Shown: positions 1-11,500 of the stretch, in pieces
How the letters are laid out: every line of letters starts with the position of its first letter
Position numbering within the stretch: position 1 is the first letter of the stretch
Virus record (IMG/VR): IMGVR_UViG_3300032561_000022
Location: 1-61,874 of that record
DNA: 61,874 nucleotides
Reading direction: 5' to 3' (one strand)
DNA from: a virus
Translations under genes and position numbers: made by a program
The notes under the pieces: model-generated
Seen by the model: only the letters and a program-made list of their open reading frames with translations
Databases searched by the model: none
What the model was told of the DNA's origin: nothing

Positions 1-1
1 T

Positions 2-1549
2 ATAGATAAAAACGGTACATTAGCAGTACAGCTCTTGAAAAAAGCTGGAAGCCCTCAGACTGAGGGTAATATTTTTAATGCGTATATGCTATCGCCATTT
101 GCTGGACAAACAGCGGCTAGATATAGAAGTTCAAATAATGACTACGATGGTACACAAAAAAGTTATGGTATGTGGTTTGTTCCACCCGATATTGACACAC
201 AAGTATTAGTAATATTTGTTGGAGGTGAAACAGGTCGTGCGTACTGGCTAGGATGTGTGTCTGACGATGATATTGGATTTGCAGTTCCAGGTATGGCCGC
301 TACACAATTTAATGTTGACGGTGGAACGAATACAGCAGGACAACTTTTGCGTGTTCCTGTTGCAGAAGTGAACAAAGTAGTTGCTGGTACTGACAACGAT
401 GGCAATAAGAGTTTTGTTAAAGTAAACAAACCTACAAGTCTATTAGCAAAAACATTAACCGATCAAGGTTTAAACATTGACGATATTCGAGGAATTACTT
501 CAAGTAGTTCTGCACGAGAACTTCCTAGTAATGTATATGGTATTAGTACTCCTGGGCCAGTAGACAGACGTCCTGATGCACCTAAAGGCCCATACGGTCC
601 TACGTCTGGCACATCCGGAGCATCTATCAATGTACCGTCGAGTAGATTAGGTGGAAGCACTTTTGTAATGGATGACGGAAGCTCTCAATTCAGAAGAGTT
701 AAAAAAGCCAATGCAGGTCCTCCTAAGTATGCATCTGTGTCTGGAGGAGAAACCGACGGTGATCCAACAATTCCGCATAATGAACTTGTTCGTATTAGAA
801 CTCGTACCGGGCATCAAATTTTATTGCACAATAGCGAAGATTTAATTTATATTGGAAATGCTAGCGGAACTTCTTGGATTGAATTATCAAGCAACGGTAA
901 AATTGATATATTTGCACAAGACAGTATTAGTATTCATACTAAACAAGATATGAATTTTTATGCTGACCGTGATATTAATATGGAAGCTGGTCGTAATATT
1001 AATGTAAAAGCATCTGGAACAAATACAACTGGAAGTGTTACGGGAAGAATCCAAGTTGAAAGTGCTGGGGATCGTAATGTTATTGTAGGAAAAAATTACA
1101 AAGTATCTGTCGTTGGGGATTATATTAACGTATTGAACGATTTCAATGTAACGACAACAGGATCTATTAATTTAACTAGTGCAGTTGATACAAACATAAA
1201 CAGCACTAATAACATTTTATTAACCGCAAATACTATTGGAGAAAACGGCCCTGTTGCACCAAAAGCACTTACTACAAAACCAGTAGCATTGACAACTTTT
1301 AGTAATATTTACGATGCAAATGGTAGTACACTAACCAGTATAATGAAACGGATTCCAGCACACGAGCCTTGGCCACAACATGAAAATTTAGACCCATTAA
1401 CAATGACACCAGACAAAACTGATAGAGAAAATTCAACTCCAATTAAGTTTAGTAATGGAAGTGCTTTAGCTCCTGAGTTTTATAACAAATATACAACTGC
1501 AACAGATGTATTTGATTACATACCTGTACAATCGGATACTAACCAATAA
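2..1549 (+). CDS. 5: Baseplate central spike protein, gp5-like (5' end cut by window edge)
   Basis: Partial gene: the frame is open back to base 2, so the true start lies upstream and the TTG at 35 is only the first possible start inside the window. The visible N-terminal part looks like the OB-fold of T4 gp5/VgrG-type spikes (GMWFVPPDIDTQVLVIF, then YWLGCV). The C-terminal part (about nt 780-1250) has the short G-x-I-x-L and D-I-N-M-E-A-G-R-N-I-N strands of a gp5/VgrG triple-stranded beta-helix. I see no T4-type lysozyme domain between them. Known role of the family: the membrane-piercing tip of the contractile tail. It is followed 11 nt later by gp25 with a good ribosome site (AGGGGAC). The family is fairly certain; the missing N-terminus could hold extra domains. 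Confidence 0.8.
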   Translation: MDKNGTLAVQLLKKAGSPQTEGNIFNAYMLSPFAGQTAARYRSSNNDYDGTQKSYGMWFVPPDIDTQVLVIFVGGETGRAYWLGCVSDDDIGFAVPGMAATQFNVDGGTNTAGQLLRVPVAEVNKVVAGTDNDGNKSFVKVNKPTSLLAKTLTDQGLNIDDIRGITSSSSARELPSNVYGISTPGPVDRRPDAPKGPYGPTSGTSGASINVPSSRLGGSTFVMDDGSSQFRRVKKANAGPPKYASVSGGETDGDPTIPHNELVRIRTRTGHQILLHNSEDLIYIGNASGTSWIELSSNGKIDIFAQDSISIHTKQDMNFYADRDINMEAGRNINVKASGTNTTGSVTGRIQVESAGDRNVIVGKNYKVSVVGDYINVLNDFNVTTTGSINLTSAVDTNINSTNNILLTANTIGENGPVAPKALTTKPVALTTFSNIYDANGSTLTSIMKRIPAHEPWPQHENLDPLTMTPDKTDRENSTPIKFSNGSALAPEFYNKYTTATDVFDYIPVQSDTNQ

Positions 1550-1560
1550 AGGGGACAATA

Positions 1561-2010
1561 ATGTCTACAAGTTTACATACAAAAATAACAATTCCTGCTA
1601 GTCAAAACCCAGACATTACTGGCCCTCAGATGTACAGGGGGTTTAGTACTCTTAATAAAAATAGTAAAAATTTTGCTCTATACGACTTTGAATTAATTAA
1701 ACAGGATTTGCTAAACAGTTTCTACGTGCGTCAAGGCGAGCGATTAATGAATCCTACGTATGGTTGTGTTATTTGGGACTTGTTATTTGAACCATTAACA
1801 GAAGATGTTAAAGGGTTGTTATTGCAAAATATCAATGCTATTCTTAACGCAGACCCAAGAGTACAAGCTAGTAATGTAATAGTTTCACAGTATGATACTG
1901 GTCTTCAAGTACAGTTTACTTTGAGTTATACTATCTACAATCTAAGCGAAAAAATACAGTTGCAATTTGATCAAAACAACGGTTTAACATCGTCGCAAGT
2001 AACTGTTTAA
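1561..2010 (+). CDS. 25: Baseplate wedge protein gp25 (GPW/gp25 family)
   Basis: A 149-residue protein of the gp25/GpW lysozyme-like-fold family, which forms part of the inner baseplate and triggers sheath polymerisation; it is not a lysozyme. Recognisable are the central block GERLMNPTYGCVIWDLLFEP (residues about 59-78) and the following helix with ILNADPRVQ before a final beta hairpin. T4 gp25 is 132 aa, so the length fits. The ribosome site AGGGGAC precedes ATG by about 5 nt. It lies between gp5-like and gp6-like genes, the usual T4-superfamily order. After the stop is a 50-nt spacer with an imperfect AT-rich palindrome and a late-promoter-like octamer for gp6. Confidence 0.9.
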   Translation: MSTSLHTKITIPASQNPDITGPQMYRGFSTLNKNSKNFALYDFELIKQDLLNSFYVRQGERLMNPTYGCVIWDLLFEPLTEDVKGLLLQNINAILNADPRVQASNVIVSQYDTGLQVQFTLSYTIYNLSEKIQLQFDQNNGLTSSQVTV

Positions 2011-2034
2011 TTAACTACGTACTTAATTTTATTC

Positions 2035-2042
2035 GATAAATA
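2035..2042 (+). promoter_or_regulatory. T4-late-like promoter octamer for gp6-like gene
   Basis: GATAAATA sits 18 nt before the gp6-like ATG. T4-like phages use TATAAATA-type -10 boxes read by a phage sigma (gp55), with no -35 element, and marine relatives use variants with a changed first base. The assignment rests on the match and on similar octamers before other late genes here (20383, 24619, 26163). Confidence 0.45.
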
Positions 2043-2060
2043 CCATTATTAGGATAAATC

Positions 2061-5000
2061 ATGGGTTCAACTACTAGACAAAATAATCTTTTACTTTCTG
2101 AAGATTGGAAGAAAATTTATCAAACATTCACCAACGCAGACTTTCAAAGTTATGATTTTAACAATCTGCGTCGTACAATGATTGATTATATTCGTACAAA
2201 TTTTCCAGAAGATTTTAACGATTATATTGAATCAAGCGAGTATCTAGCATTAATCGACCTTATTGCATTTGTCGGACAAAGCATTGCGTTCCGTGTTGAT
2301 TTAAACGCCCGTGAAAATTTTATTGAAACAGCAGAGCGTAGACAAAGTTTATTAAACCTTGCTCAGTTGGTAAGTTATGTTCCAAGTAGAAGTATAAGTG
2401 CAAGTGGTTTATTAAAAATTGCAAATATCACAACAACAGAAGATGTTATTGATAGTAATAACAGAAACTTATCGGGTCAAATTGTTACTTGGAACGATGC
2501 AAGCAACAGCAATTGGTATGATCAATTTATCAAAATTCTAAATGCGTCTTTTCCACAGACACAAAAATTTGGAAATCCTGCCGACAAAGCAACAATTTAT
2601 AATATTCCAACAGCACAATACAGATTTAATACTATTAATGAAGGACTATCTGTCTATGATTTTAGTTCTGTTGTAGCTGGTCGTTCGATGAATTTTGAAG
2701 TTGGTAGCACAACATTTGCAAACAATACATTCATTTACGAAGAAACTCCAAAAACTGGAAATCAAATCGCATGTGTGTACACTGATGATGGGTATGGTGC
2801 AGGTAGCCCAGGCACAGGGTTTTTCTTTTACTTTACACAAGGTACATTGAATACTGCTACATTTACAATTACAAATCCTAGTAGTAACGAACAAATAAAC
2901 ATTAACACACAAAATATTAACAATACAGATGTATGGTTATGGCAACTAGATTCTGCAGGAAACGAAAGTGTGTTGTGGACTCAAGTACCGGCTACTACTG
3001 GAAATAATGTTATCTATAATAGTTTAAATCAAAAAATTACAACAATTTATAGCGTTACTACACAGACTAATGATGCTATTACTTTGAATTTTGCAGACGG
3101 TGTATTCGGTCAGTTACCACTTGGAAATTTTAAAGTATACTATCGTGTTAGTAATAACTTATCATATACTGTTAACCCAACAGACATTAATAATATTTCA
3201 ATTTCTATTCCATACATTTCTTCTGCTAATGCACCAGAAACACTAACAATAACATTAGGACTGGCATCATCTGTTGTTAATGCAACACAAACCGAAACTA
3301 ATGCAAGTATTAAACAAAATGCTCCTCAAACATACTACACGCAAAATCGTATGATTACTGGAGAAGATTACAATATTAGTCCACTATCGGCAAGTTTACA
3401 AGTTGCAAAAGTAAAATCAATTAATAGAACAAGTAGCGGTATTAGTCGCTACTTTGATTTAACAGACCCAACAGGCAAGTATAGTTCAACTAATTTATTT
3501 GCCGATGACGGTATTGTATATCAACAAACATATACCGCAGGTACTACATTTACCTATGTTACTCAAACAGATATTCAAGGAGTAATAGATAATGTAGTTT
3601 TACCAATACTTGAAGATCCAAACCTTAGAAACTTTTTCTATTCTAATTTTATTGATTATGTTAATACAAATATCAATGCAATTTGGTATGCACAAACAAA
3701 TGATAGTAATAGTTCATCTGGCTACATAGGAGCATCGGATACTTCTGCACTTATAGTAGGATCTGGAAATACTTCTACAGATTTACAATATGTTGGTCCT
3801 GGTGCATTAGTTAAATTCATTGCTCCAACCGGTTATTATTTTAACACTTATAAAAATAATGCTCTTACAGCAGGAACAACTTTGCCTGAAGGCGGAGTAA
3901 GTTATGTATGGGCTAGTGTTATTTCTTTAACAGGAGATGGTACTAGTAAATTATTATCTACAGGGTTTGGCCCAATTACATTAAGTAAGTCAATTCCAAA
4001 TAAAGCAGTTTTAGCACAGATTATTCCTGCATTTTCTACAACATTAAGTTCAAGTGTGCAAACACAAATGATTGATTTAATCTTCGGTAATGCTTCTTTT
4101 GGTTTGCGTTATGACGGAGTGACACAAACTTGGCAAATTGTTTACGAAAACAATTTAAATTCATCTAGTGATTTCAGTTTAGCAAACCAAGGCGATACTT
4201 CTAATACACAATTAGATGCAAGCTGGTTCTTATTGTTTACAACTAACAGAGAAAACTATACTATTACACAACGCTCTCTTCGATATGTATTTGAAAGCGA
4301 TTCAGAAGTATCATTCTATTTTGACGATACTGTTAAAATTTACGATGTTGTATCAAGTACAACAGTAACAGACGTAATTAAAGTATTAAACATTAATACG
4401 CAACCTGGTAGTTCAACACCGTTTACAACAGATTATCAATGGCAAATAGTTAGTGAGTACATTGGACAAGATGGATATATTGATCCTAAGAAAATTGTTA
4501 TTACTTTTGCAGATCCTTTAAACAATGGTGTCGTAGATAATCCTCAAGAATTTTTAGATATTGTTAATCCGCAACCTGGATCTTTAACACAATATATTGT
4601 TGAACAAAAATATACAATTACGACTGGTCAAGAAGATTACAAGTATGTTTACAACGATCCACAAAGCGGCCCAGTAATTATCTTAGCAACAAAGTCTTTA
4701 GCATATCCATTATCTCAATGGACCGACGGACAATATTTTTATTTTGCAGATACACAAACTGTTGTTCAGTATTCTTCAAATAACGCTGTTGAAAAATTAC
4801 AGCCAACTTTAGATTATAAAGTGTATGTAGGGCGAAGTGGTCTTCGATTCCAATACACACATAGCGCCGATTACAATTCCAGAATCGATCCAGGCGCAAG
4901 CAATATTATTGATTTGTATGTATTGACTAATAGTTACGATACTGCATTTAGACAATGGGTAGCTGGCGGCACAGTAGGAACAGAACCATTACCGCCAAGC

Positions 5001-5525
5001 CAGGATAGTCTTAATAGTTTGTTAGCACCAAATCTAAATCTAATTAAATCTATTTCAGATGAGATTGTTTATCACCCAGTGAAATATACATTATTGTTTG
5101 GCCCAGCGGCTGATGCAAGTCTACAAGCAACATTTGATGTTATGATTAATCCATCATCAGCAGTATCTAGTGCCAACGTAACGGCAAGAGTACTAACTGC
5201 AATTAATCAATTCTTTGCTCTAGCAAACTGGGATTTTGGCGATACATTTTATTTTACAGAATTATCAACTTATGTAATGACTCAGTTAAGTCCAGATATT
5301 ATTAGTTTTGTTATTGTGCCATCACAAACAGGACAATATTTTGGAAGTTTATTTGAAATACAATGCCCGAGCGACAGTATATTTTTAAGTTGTGCAACAA
5401 CTGATAATATTCAAGTTGTTTCTGGGCTAACATCTAGCAATCTTAAAACAGTAACAGGTACAGCTTTGACATCAACAGCAAACTTACAACAAGTAACAAG
5501 TGCAAATTATGGGGCAAATAGTTAA
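2061..5525 (+). CDS. 6: Baseplate wedge protein gp6-like
   Basis: A 1154-residue homologue of the T4 gp6/baseplate J superfamily, which makes the inner baseplate ring. The N-terminal 120 residues hold the conserved gp6 start: DFQSYDFNNLRRTMIDYIR, then FNDYIESSEYLALIDLIAFVGQSIAFRVDLNARENF in the same order as in marine T4-like phages. The central part is beta-rich, and the C-terminal third carries the FWD/ANWDFGDTFYFTELSTYV-type J-like block near residues 1060-1080. T4 gp6 is 660 aa, so this copy is considerably enlarged. The ribosome site AGGATAAATC precedes ATG. The stop codon shares bases with the next start (TAATG), implying coupled translation with the giant gene. Confidence 0.88.
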   Translation: MGSTTRQNNLLLSEDWKKIYQTFTNADFQSYDFNNLRRTMIDYIRTNFPEDFNDYIESSEYLALIDLIAFVGQSIAFRVDLNARENFIETAERRQSLLNLAQLVSYVPSRSISASGLLKIANITTTEDVIDSNNRNLSGQIVTWNDASNSNWYDQFIKILNASFPQTQKFGNPADKATIYNIPTAQYRFNTINEGLSVYDFSSVVAGRSMNFEVGSTTFANNTFIYEETPKTGNQIACVYTDDGYGAGSPGTGFFFYFTQGTLNTATFTITNPSSNEQININTQNINNTDVWLWQLDSAGNESVLWTQVPATTGNNVIYNSLNQKITTIYSVTTQTNDAITLNFADGVFGQLPLGNFKVYYRVSNNLSYTVNPTDINNISISIPYISSANAPETLTITLGLASSVVNATQTETNASIKQNAPQTYYTQNRMITGEDYNISPLSASLQVAKVKSINRTSSGISRYFDLTDPTGKYSSTNLFADDGIVYQQTYTAGTTFTYVTQTDIQGVIDNVVLPILEDPNLRNFFYSNFIDYVNTNINAIWYAQTNDSNSSSGYIGASDTSALIVGSGNTSTDLQYVGPGALVKFIAPTGYYFNTYKNNALTAGTTLPEGGVSYVWASVISLTGDGTSKLLSTGFGPITLSKSIPNKAVLAQIIPAFSTTLSSSVQTQMIDLIFGNASFGLRYDGVTQTWQIVYENNLNSSSDFSLANQGDTSNTQLDASWFLLFTTNRENYTITQRSLRYVFESDSEVSFYFDDTVKIYDVVSSTTVTDVIKVLNINTQPGSSTPFTTDYQWQIVSEYIGQDGYIDPKKIVITFADPLNNGVVDNPQEFLDIVNPQPGSLTQYIVEQKYTITTGQEDYKYVYNDPQSGPVIILATKSLAYPLSQWTDGQYFYFADTQTVVQYSSNNAVEKLQPTLDYKVYVGRSGLRFQYTHSADYNSRIDPGASNIIDLYVLTNSYDTAFRQWVAGGTVGTEPLPPSQDSLNSLLAPNLNLIKSISDEIVYHPVKYTLLFGPAADASLQATFDVMINPSSAVSSANVTARVLTAINQFFALANWDFGDTFYFTELSTYVMTQLSPDIISFVIVPSQTGQYFGSLFEIQCPSDSIFLSCATTDNIQVVSGLTSSNLKTVTGTALTSTANLQQVTSANYGANS

Positions 5526-8500
5526 TGACTAATGACAACATTCCAACCGGCAACACTGGATTAGGTGTTAATTTTCTTCCTGATTTTTATCAGTCAAGTG
5601 CAAACAAAAAGTTTTTGCAAGCAACAATTGATCAATTATATCAGCCAGGAACAATTACTAAAACTAGTGGATTTATTGGTCGTAAAAATGCAAAAGCCGC
5701 TACCGGAACAGATGTATATGTTCAAGCCGCTAATAATATTCGCCAAAATTATCAGTTAGAGCCGGGGTTGACAGTTACAGATACTTTAGGAAACACAACA
5801 TTTTTTAAAGACTATCAAGATTATATTAATCAATTAAATGTATTCGGTGCAAATACAAGTAATCATGCAAGACTAAACAAACAAGAATTTTATAGTTGGG
5901 ATCCACATATTGACTGGGATAAGTTTATTAATTTCCAAGATTACTATTGGTTACCAAACGGTCCAACAGTTATTACAATCTACGGACAACCTACAGGTGC
6001 AAATAGTACATATAATGTTCAGCTACAGTCAGAAGGGGACACTAATGAATATTTGTTTACCCCAGACGGATTAACTTTGAATCCTACCTTAAAATTATAT
6101 AGAGGACAAACTTATAATTTTAATATTACTAGTTTAGGAAATCCGTTCAGCTTTATGACTGAACGTAGTTTAGGAACTGCGTATCTATATACAAAAAATG
6201 TAAGTGCTCATAGTGTAGAAAGCGGGACAATAACATTTGAAGTTCCAATCGATGCACCTAGTTTATTATTTTACCAAAGCGAAACAGATATTAATGTAGG
6301 CGGCGCAATTGAAATTTATGACATTGTAGACGAAACAACACTTGATGTCGAAAATGATATTATTGGAAAACAAGTTTATATTTTGCCCGACGGTACAGCA
6401 CTAAGCAACGGCATGAAAATTAATTTTGGAGGTAATGTAATACCTTCTAGTTATGCTACAGGACACTATTATGTTGAAGGTGTCGGCACAGCAATTAAAT
6501 TAATTTCAGAATCTATTTTAGAAATCGTAAGCCCTTATTCTTCTAACGAGGCAGTCGAATTTGGAGCTGATCCATTCGATTCCACACCATTCGACGACTC
6601 AACTGGATTTGCAAGTAATAAAGATTATATTGTAATTAATAGAGCAAGCACTGACCATAACCCTTGGAGTCGTTATAATCGTTGGTTCCATAAGGATGTT
6701 ATCGAAACTAGTATAACATATAATGGTGACACTCCAAGTTTGGATCAAACAACAAGAGCTATAAGACCTATTATTGAATTTGAAGCAGGACTTAAATTAT
6801 TTAATTTAGGTACAACTGCAATACAAGACATTGATTTGGTAGATACATTTACTACTGATGTATTTTCTTCAATTGAAGGAACGCTTGGGTATAATATCGA
6901 TGGAATTCCTGTATCAGCAGGACAGCGTATTCTTTTCACTAATGACTATGATCCTTTAGTTAAAAACAATATCTACGAAGTCAGTTTTATAAACATTCAA
7001 GGACGCAATCAAATACACTTGACCCAAGTACATACACCGATTGAAAATCAGATAGTGTTAGTTCTTCAAGGTATAAAAAATCAAAGTCAGTTATACTGGT
7101 ATGACGGTACAACTTGGATTGCCGGGCAACAAAAAACAGCTACAAACCAGCCTCCTTTATTTGATATATTTGATAGTGAAGGAATCAGCTTTGGAGATAC
7201 AAGTAAGTATAACGGTTCAAGTTTTATAGGAACAAAAATATTTTCCTATAAAGTTGGCACAGGTAACGATGACTCCAGTTTAGGATTTCCTCTAAGTTAT
7301 CTAAATGTTGCAAATATTGGCGACATTGTGTTTAGTTTTGATTTAGCATCGGACACTTTTAATTATAAAGAAACAACGGCGGTTATTAATCAAGGTATTA
7401 ACACCGGTTATTTGTTAAAAAATAATTTTGTTGGAGTGTCTAGTTATGTAAATGGATGGCAAATTTGTAATACATCAATAGTACAAGCCGCTATTAGAAT
7501 CTATGATGGATCAACACAAACAAATAATTTTAATATTGATATTTTTGATGACATTAATAATTTAGCAGATTTAGTTGTAAAAGTTTATGTTAATAGTTCT
7601 AGATTAGATTCAACTTTGTGGACTATCATATCAACACCGCAATACAAACAAATAGTATTGAATACTAGCATAGGCACTGGCGATGTATTAACTATTCGTG
7701 CTTTTGCTTCACAGGCTATTAATAGTAACGGTTATTATGAAATTCCATTGAATCTTCAAAACAATCCAATGAATGATGTCATTGGAACATTTACGTTAGG
7801 CGAAGTAGCAGATCACGTTAATAGTATTATTGATAATTTGCCATCAGGATTTGTTGGAATTTTTCCAGGAGATAGCAATTTACGAGATCTTGGAAATATA
7901 ACTCAATACGGCACAAAATTTGTACAACACAGTGGTCCAATAAGTTTAAGTTTATATCATATTACAAATCAATCGAATAATATTATTAATGCTATTGAAA
8001 CTGCAAAAGATGACTATAATAGTTTCAAAAGAAATTTTATAAAAACAGCTGAAACATTAGGAATCGATGGAGACCCAGTCACTATAGTTGATTTAATCTT
8101 ACAAAAACTTAATGCAAATAAACCTAATACCGCACCATATTATTTTAGTGATATGGTTCCGTATGGTGCATCTACAATTACTAATCTTACTGTAGTCGAT
8201 TATAGAGTAAAAACATATCCTCTATCAAATGTGTTTACATTAGATACATTATCTAATAAAGCGGTAGGAGTTTATCGTACTTCTAATAATATTAAAACTC
8301 AATTAGTTTACGGAAGAGATTATACATTTAACAGTCAAAGTTTTATTGTTATCGCTAATAATGTAACATTAATTAACGGTGATACAATTACAACTGTTGA
8401 ATATGATTCAACAGACGGGTGCTTTATTCCAGCAACACCTTCTAAATTAGGTATGTGGCCAGCATTTATTCCACAACTGTATCTAGATACAACTTTAATC

Positions 8501-11500
8501 ACACCACAGAATGTGATTCAAGGACACGACGGAAGTATTTTGTTAGCATACGGCGATTACAGAGATGCGTTAATATTAGAATTAGAAACAAGAATTTTTA
8601 ATAATATTAAAGTAAAATATGATACTACAATTTTTGATATAGCAGACATTATTCCTGGTTACAATCGAACCAATGACTACAGTTTATCAGAATTTAATGA
8701 AGTACTTGCACCGTCATTTTACCAATGGAGTGGTTTAGTTGGTATCGACTTTACTCAACCGTTAAGTTACGATAAGAGTAATTCATTTACTTTTAACTAT
8801 AAAGAAAGTGTCTCGCCCGACAACAATTCAGTTCCTGCATTCTGGAGAGGAATATATCGCTGGATGCTTGATACAGACAGACCACACCTTTGTCCTTGGG
8901 AAATGTTAGGATTTAGTCAACAACCGAGCTGGTGGACTAGTGTGTACGGACCTGCACCTTATACAAGCAATAATTTAGTTATGTGGCAAGACCTTGCCGC
9001 TGGACTAGTTAAACAACCAGGATTACCCGCAGTTAAATTGTCTAACTATGTTCGTCCTTTCTTAACACAGCACATTCCAGTAGATGAATTTGGTAATTTA
9101 GTAAGCCCAATCGTTTCTGGATTAGCAACAGGTCCAATTAATTACAGTACGAATAATGCATTTGTATTTGGCGATATTAGCCCAGTTGAATCTGCTTGGA
9201 GACGTAGCAGTTATTATCCGTTTAGTGTAATAGTAACATCGATGTTATTAACACCTGCAAAAACATTTGGATTATTACTAGACAGATCGAGAGTTGAAAG
9301 AAACGTTGCTGGCCAATTTGTTTATAAAGACACCGGATTACGTATCAGACCAGCTGATATACAGATTCCTAGTATCTATTCTAGTACATCTAGAACACAA
9401 ACAGCAGGTATTGTTAACTATGTAGTTGATTTAATTTTAAATATTATTTTTAGTAATAACCAAGATTCTTATAATTCTTATAAATCTAACTTGTCTAATC
9501 TAGTTCCTAAATTAAGTTATAGAGTTGGTGCATTTACTAATCAAGATCAATTTAAATTATTACTTGAAAGCAAAACACCTCTTTCAACAGGTAGTGTTTT
9601 CATCCCAAATGAAAGTTATAAAGTATTTTTAAACACATCTAGTCCTGTTAAAAAATTAACTTATAGTGGAATAATTATTACAAAATTATCTACAGGTTAT
9701 GAAATTAAAGGGTATAGTAAAACTCAACCATATTTTAATTATTATAATTATTTGCAATCTGGTATTAGTATAAATGTTGGAGGAATTTCAGAAAGTTTTT
9801 CACAATGGACACAAGGACAGTCTTATGTGGCAGGGCAAATTGTAAAATATGGAATAACATATTATCGAGCCAAAGTAAATTCAACTGCTGGAATTAGTTT
9901 TAATTCTGACTATTTTTCTCCTTTAGATACATTACCGATAGTTGGAGGTGTCAATGCAACCTTCAGAGAAGCATGGGACAAATCGGCTCTGTTGACATTA
10001 CCATACGGCACACAGTTATCTACAATCCAAGAAGTTGTGGATTTTATGTTAGGATACGAACAGTATCTAATTGACAACGGATTCCAGTTTAATAATTTTA
10101 ATAATAACTTAAATGCAGTAACAAATTGGTCAACTAGTGTTAAAGAATTTATGTTTTGGACCACACAAAATTGGTCTAATGGAGAAGAAAAATGGGCAGA
10201 TTGGTTACCAAACCAAGTTTATAGCTATGGCACGGTTGTTAAGTACGAAGGCGATTATTATAGTGCTCAATACAATATTCCGGCATCGCCTATTTTTGAT
10301 ACTAATGTATGGTTATTACTTCCAGGATTATCAAACATTGGAAGTAGTGCGATAAGCCTAAGTCCAGGTGCTAGCGGGGTTACATTTACAACAGAGTTAA
10401 CTGTTGTCGACAGTATATCAAACCCATTTAATAGTTACGAAATTTTTAAAGTTGACGGCACACCATTTAAAACAACAGAGCTAGACAGCTACAGAGACGG
10501 CAATGTTGTTACATATACACCAAGAACTGCTGACGGCATTTATTGTGCAAGTTTCTACTTGATTCAAAACGAACATGTAGTTATTATTGACAATGTTGAT
10601 ATCTTTAATGATGTAATTTATAATCCTCCAAGTGGATATCGTAGAGATCGAATTAAATTGTCTGGATATGTTACAACTGGATGGTACGGCGGCTTGGATA
10701 TTCCAGGGTTTGTTTTTGACGGAGCAACTGTTGAGAACTGGCAACCTTGGCAAGATTATAATATGGCAGATATTGTTGCCTATCAAGGATCTTATTATAG
10801 CGCAAACGCATTTACCGCAGGTACATCGACATTTGTTCCATCTAGTTGGGCACGTTTATCATCTCAGCCATCTGCAAAATTATTGCCAAACTGGACTAAC
10901 CTTGCAACACAGTTTGTAGATTTTTATAGTTTAAATGTTGATAATTTTAGTAGTCAACAACAAAAATTTGCACAGCATTTAATTGGATATCAAACACGTC
11001 AATACTTAGATAATATTATTCAAGATCCAGTAAGCGAATTTAAATTCTATCAAGGGATGATTCGTGAAAAAGGAACTCAAAATGTATTGAATCATTTGTT
11101 TGGTGTGTTGAGCGAAGACAAAGCTGAAAGTTTAATATTCTATGAAGAGTGGGCATTACGTACTGGTCGATACGGTGCGAGCAACGCATTTGAAGATATT
11201 GAAGTTGTGTTAGATCAAAGTAAATTTAGAAACAATCCTCAAGGATTCTTGTTAACAAATAATATTAACAACAATATAAATTCATTTATCAATCAATACA
11301 CACCTAATGATATCTACGTTAAGCCTTTGGGATATAATTCAAATCCATTCCCTGCTATCGACAATTATCAACCACTATTGCGTAGTGCAGGATATGTAAA
11401 TTCTGCAGATGTAGCAATTAGTATTGGACAACTTTCTGATATTGTTACACAAGACATTGGTAGTTTAAATAACGGTCAATATGTATGGACAGCGTTTGAA

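Noticed and set aside
2-1549. T4-type lysozyme domain in the spike protein
   Set aside because: No catalytic Glu/Asp/Thr block or lysozyme-like stretch was seen between the OB-fold-like and beta-helix parts; the missing N-terminus cannot be judged.
2009-2028. Imperfect AT-rich palindrome after gp25 as terminator
   Set aside because: Stem is almost all A/T with a central mismatch, and the following T run is broken. The late-like octamer follows directly, so read-through seems likely.
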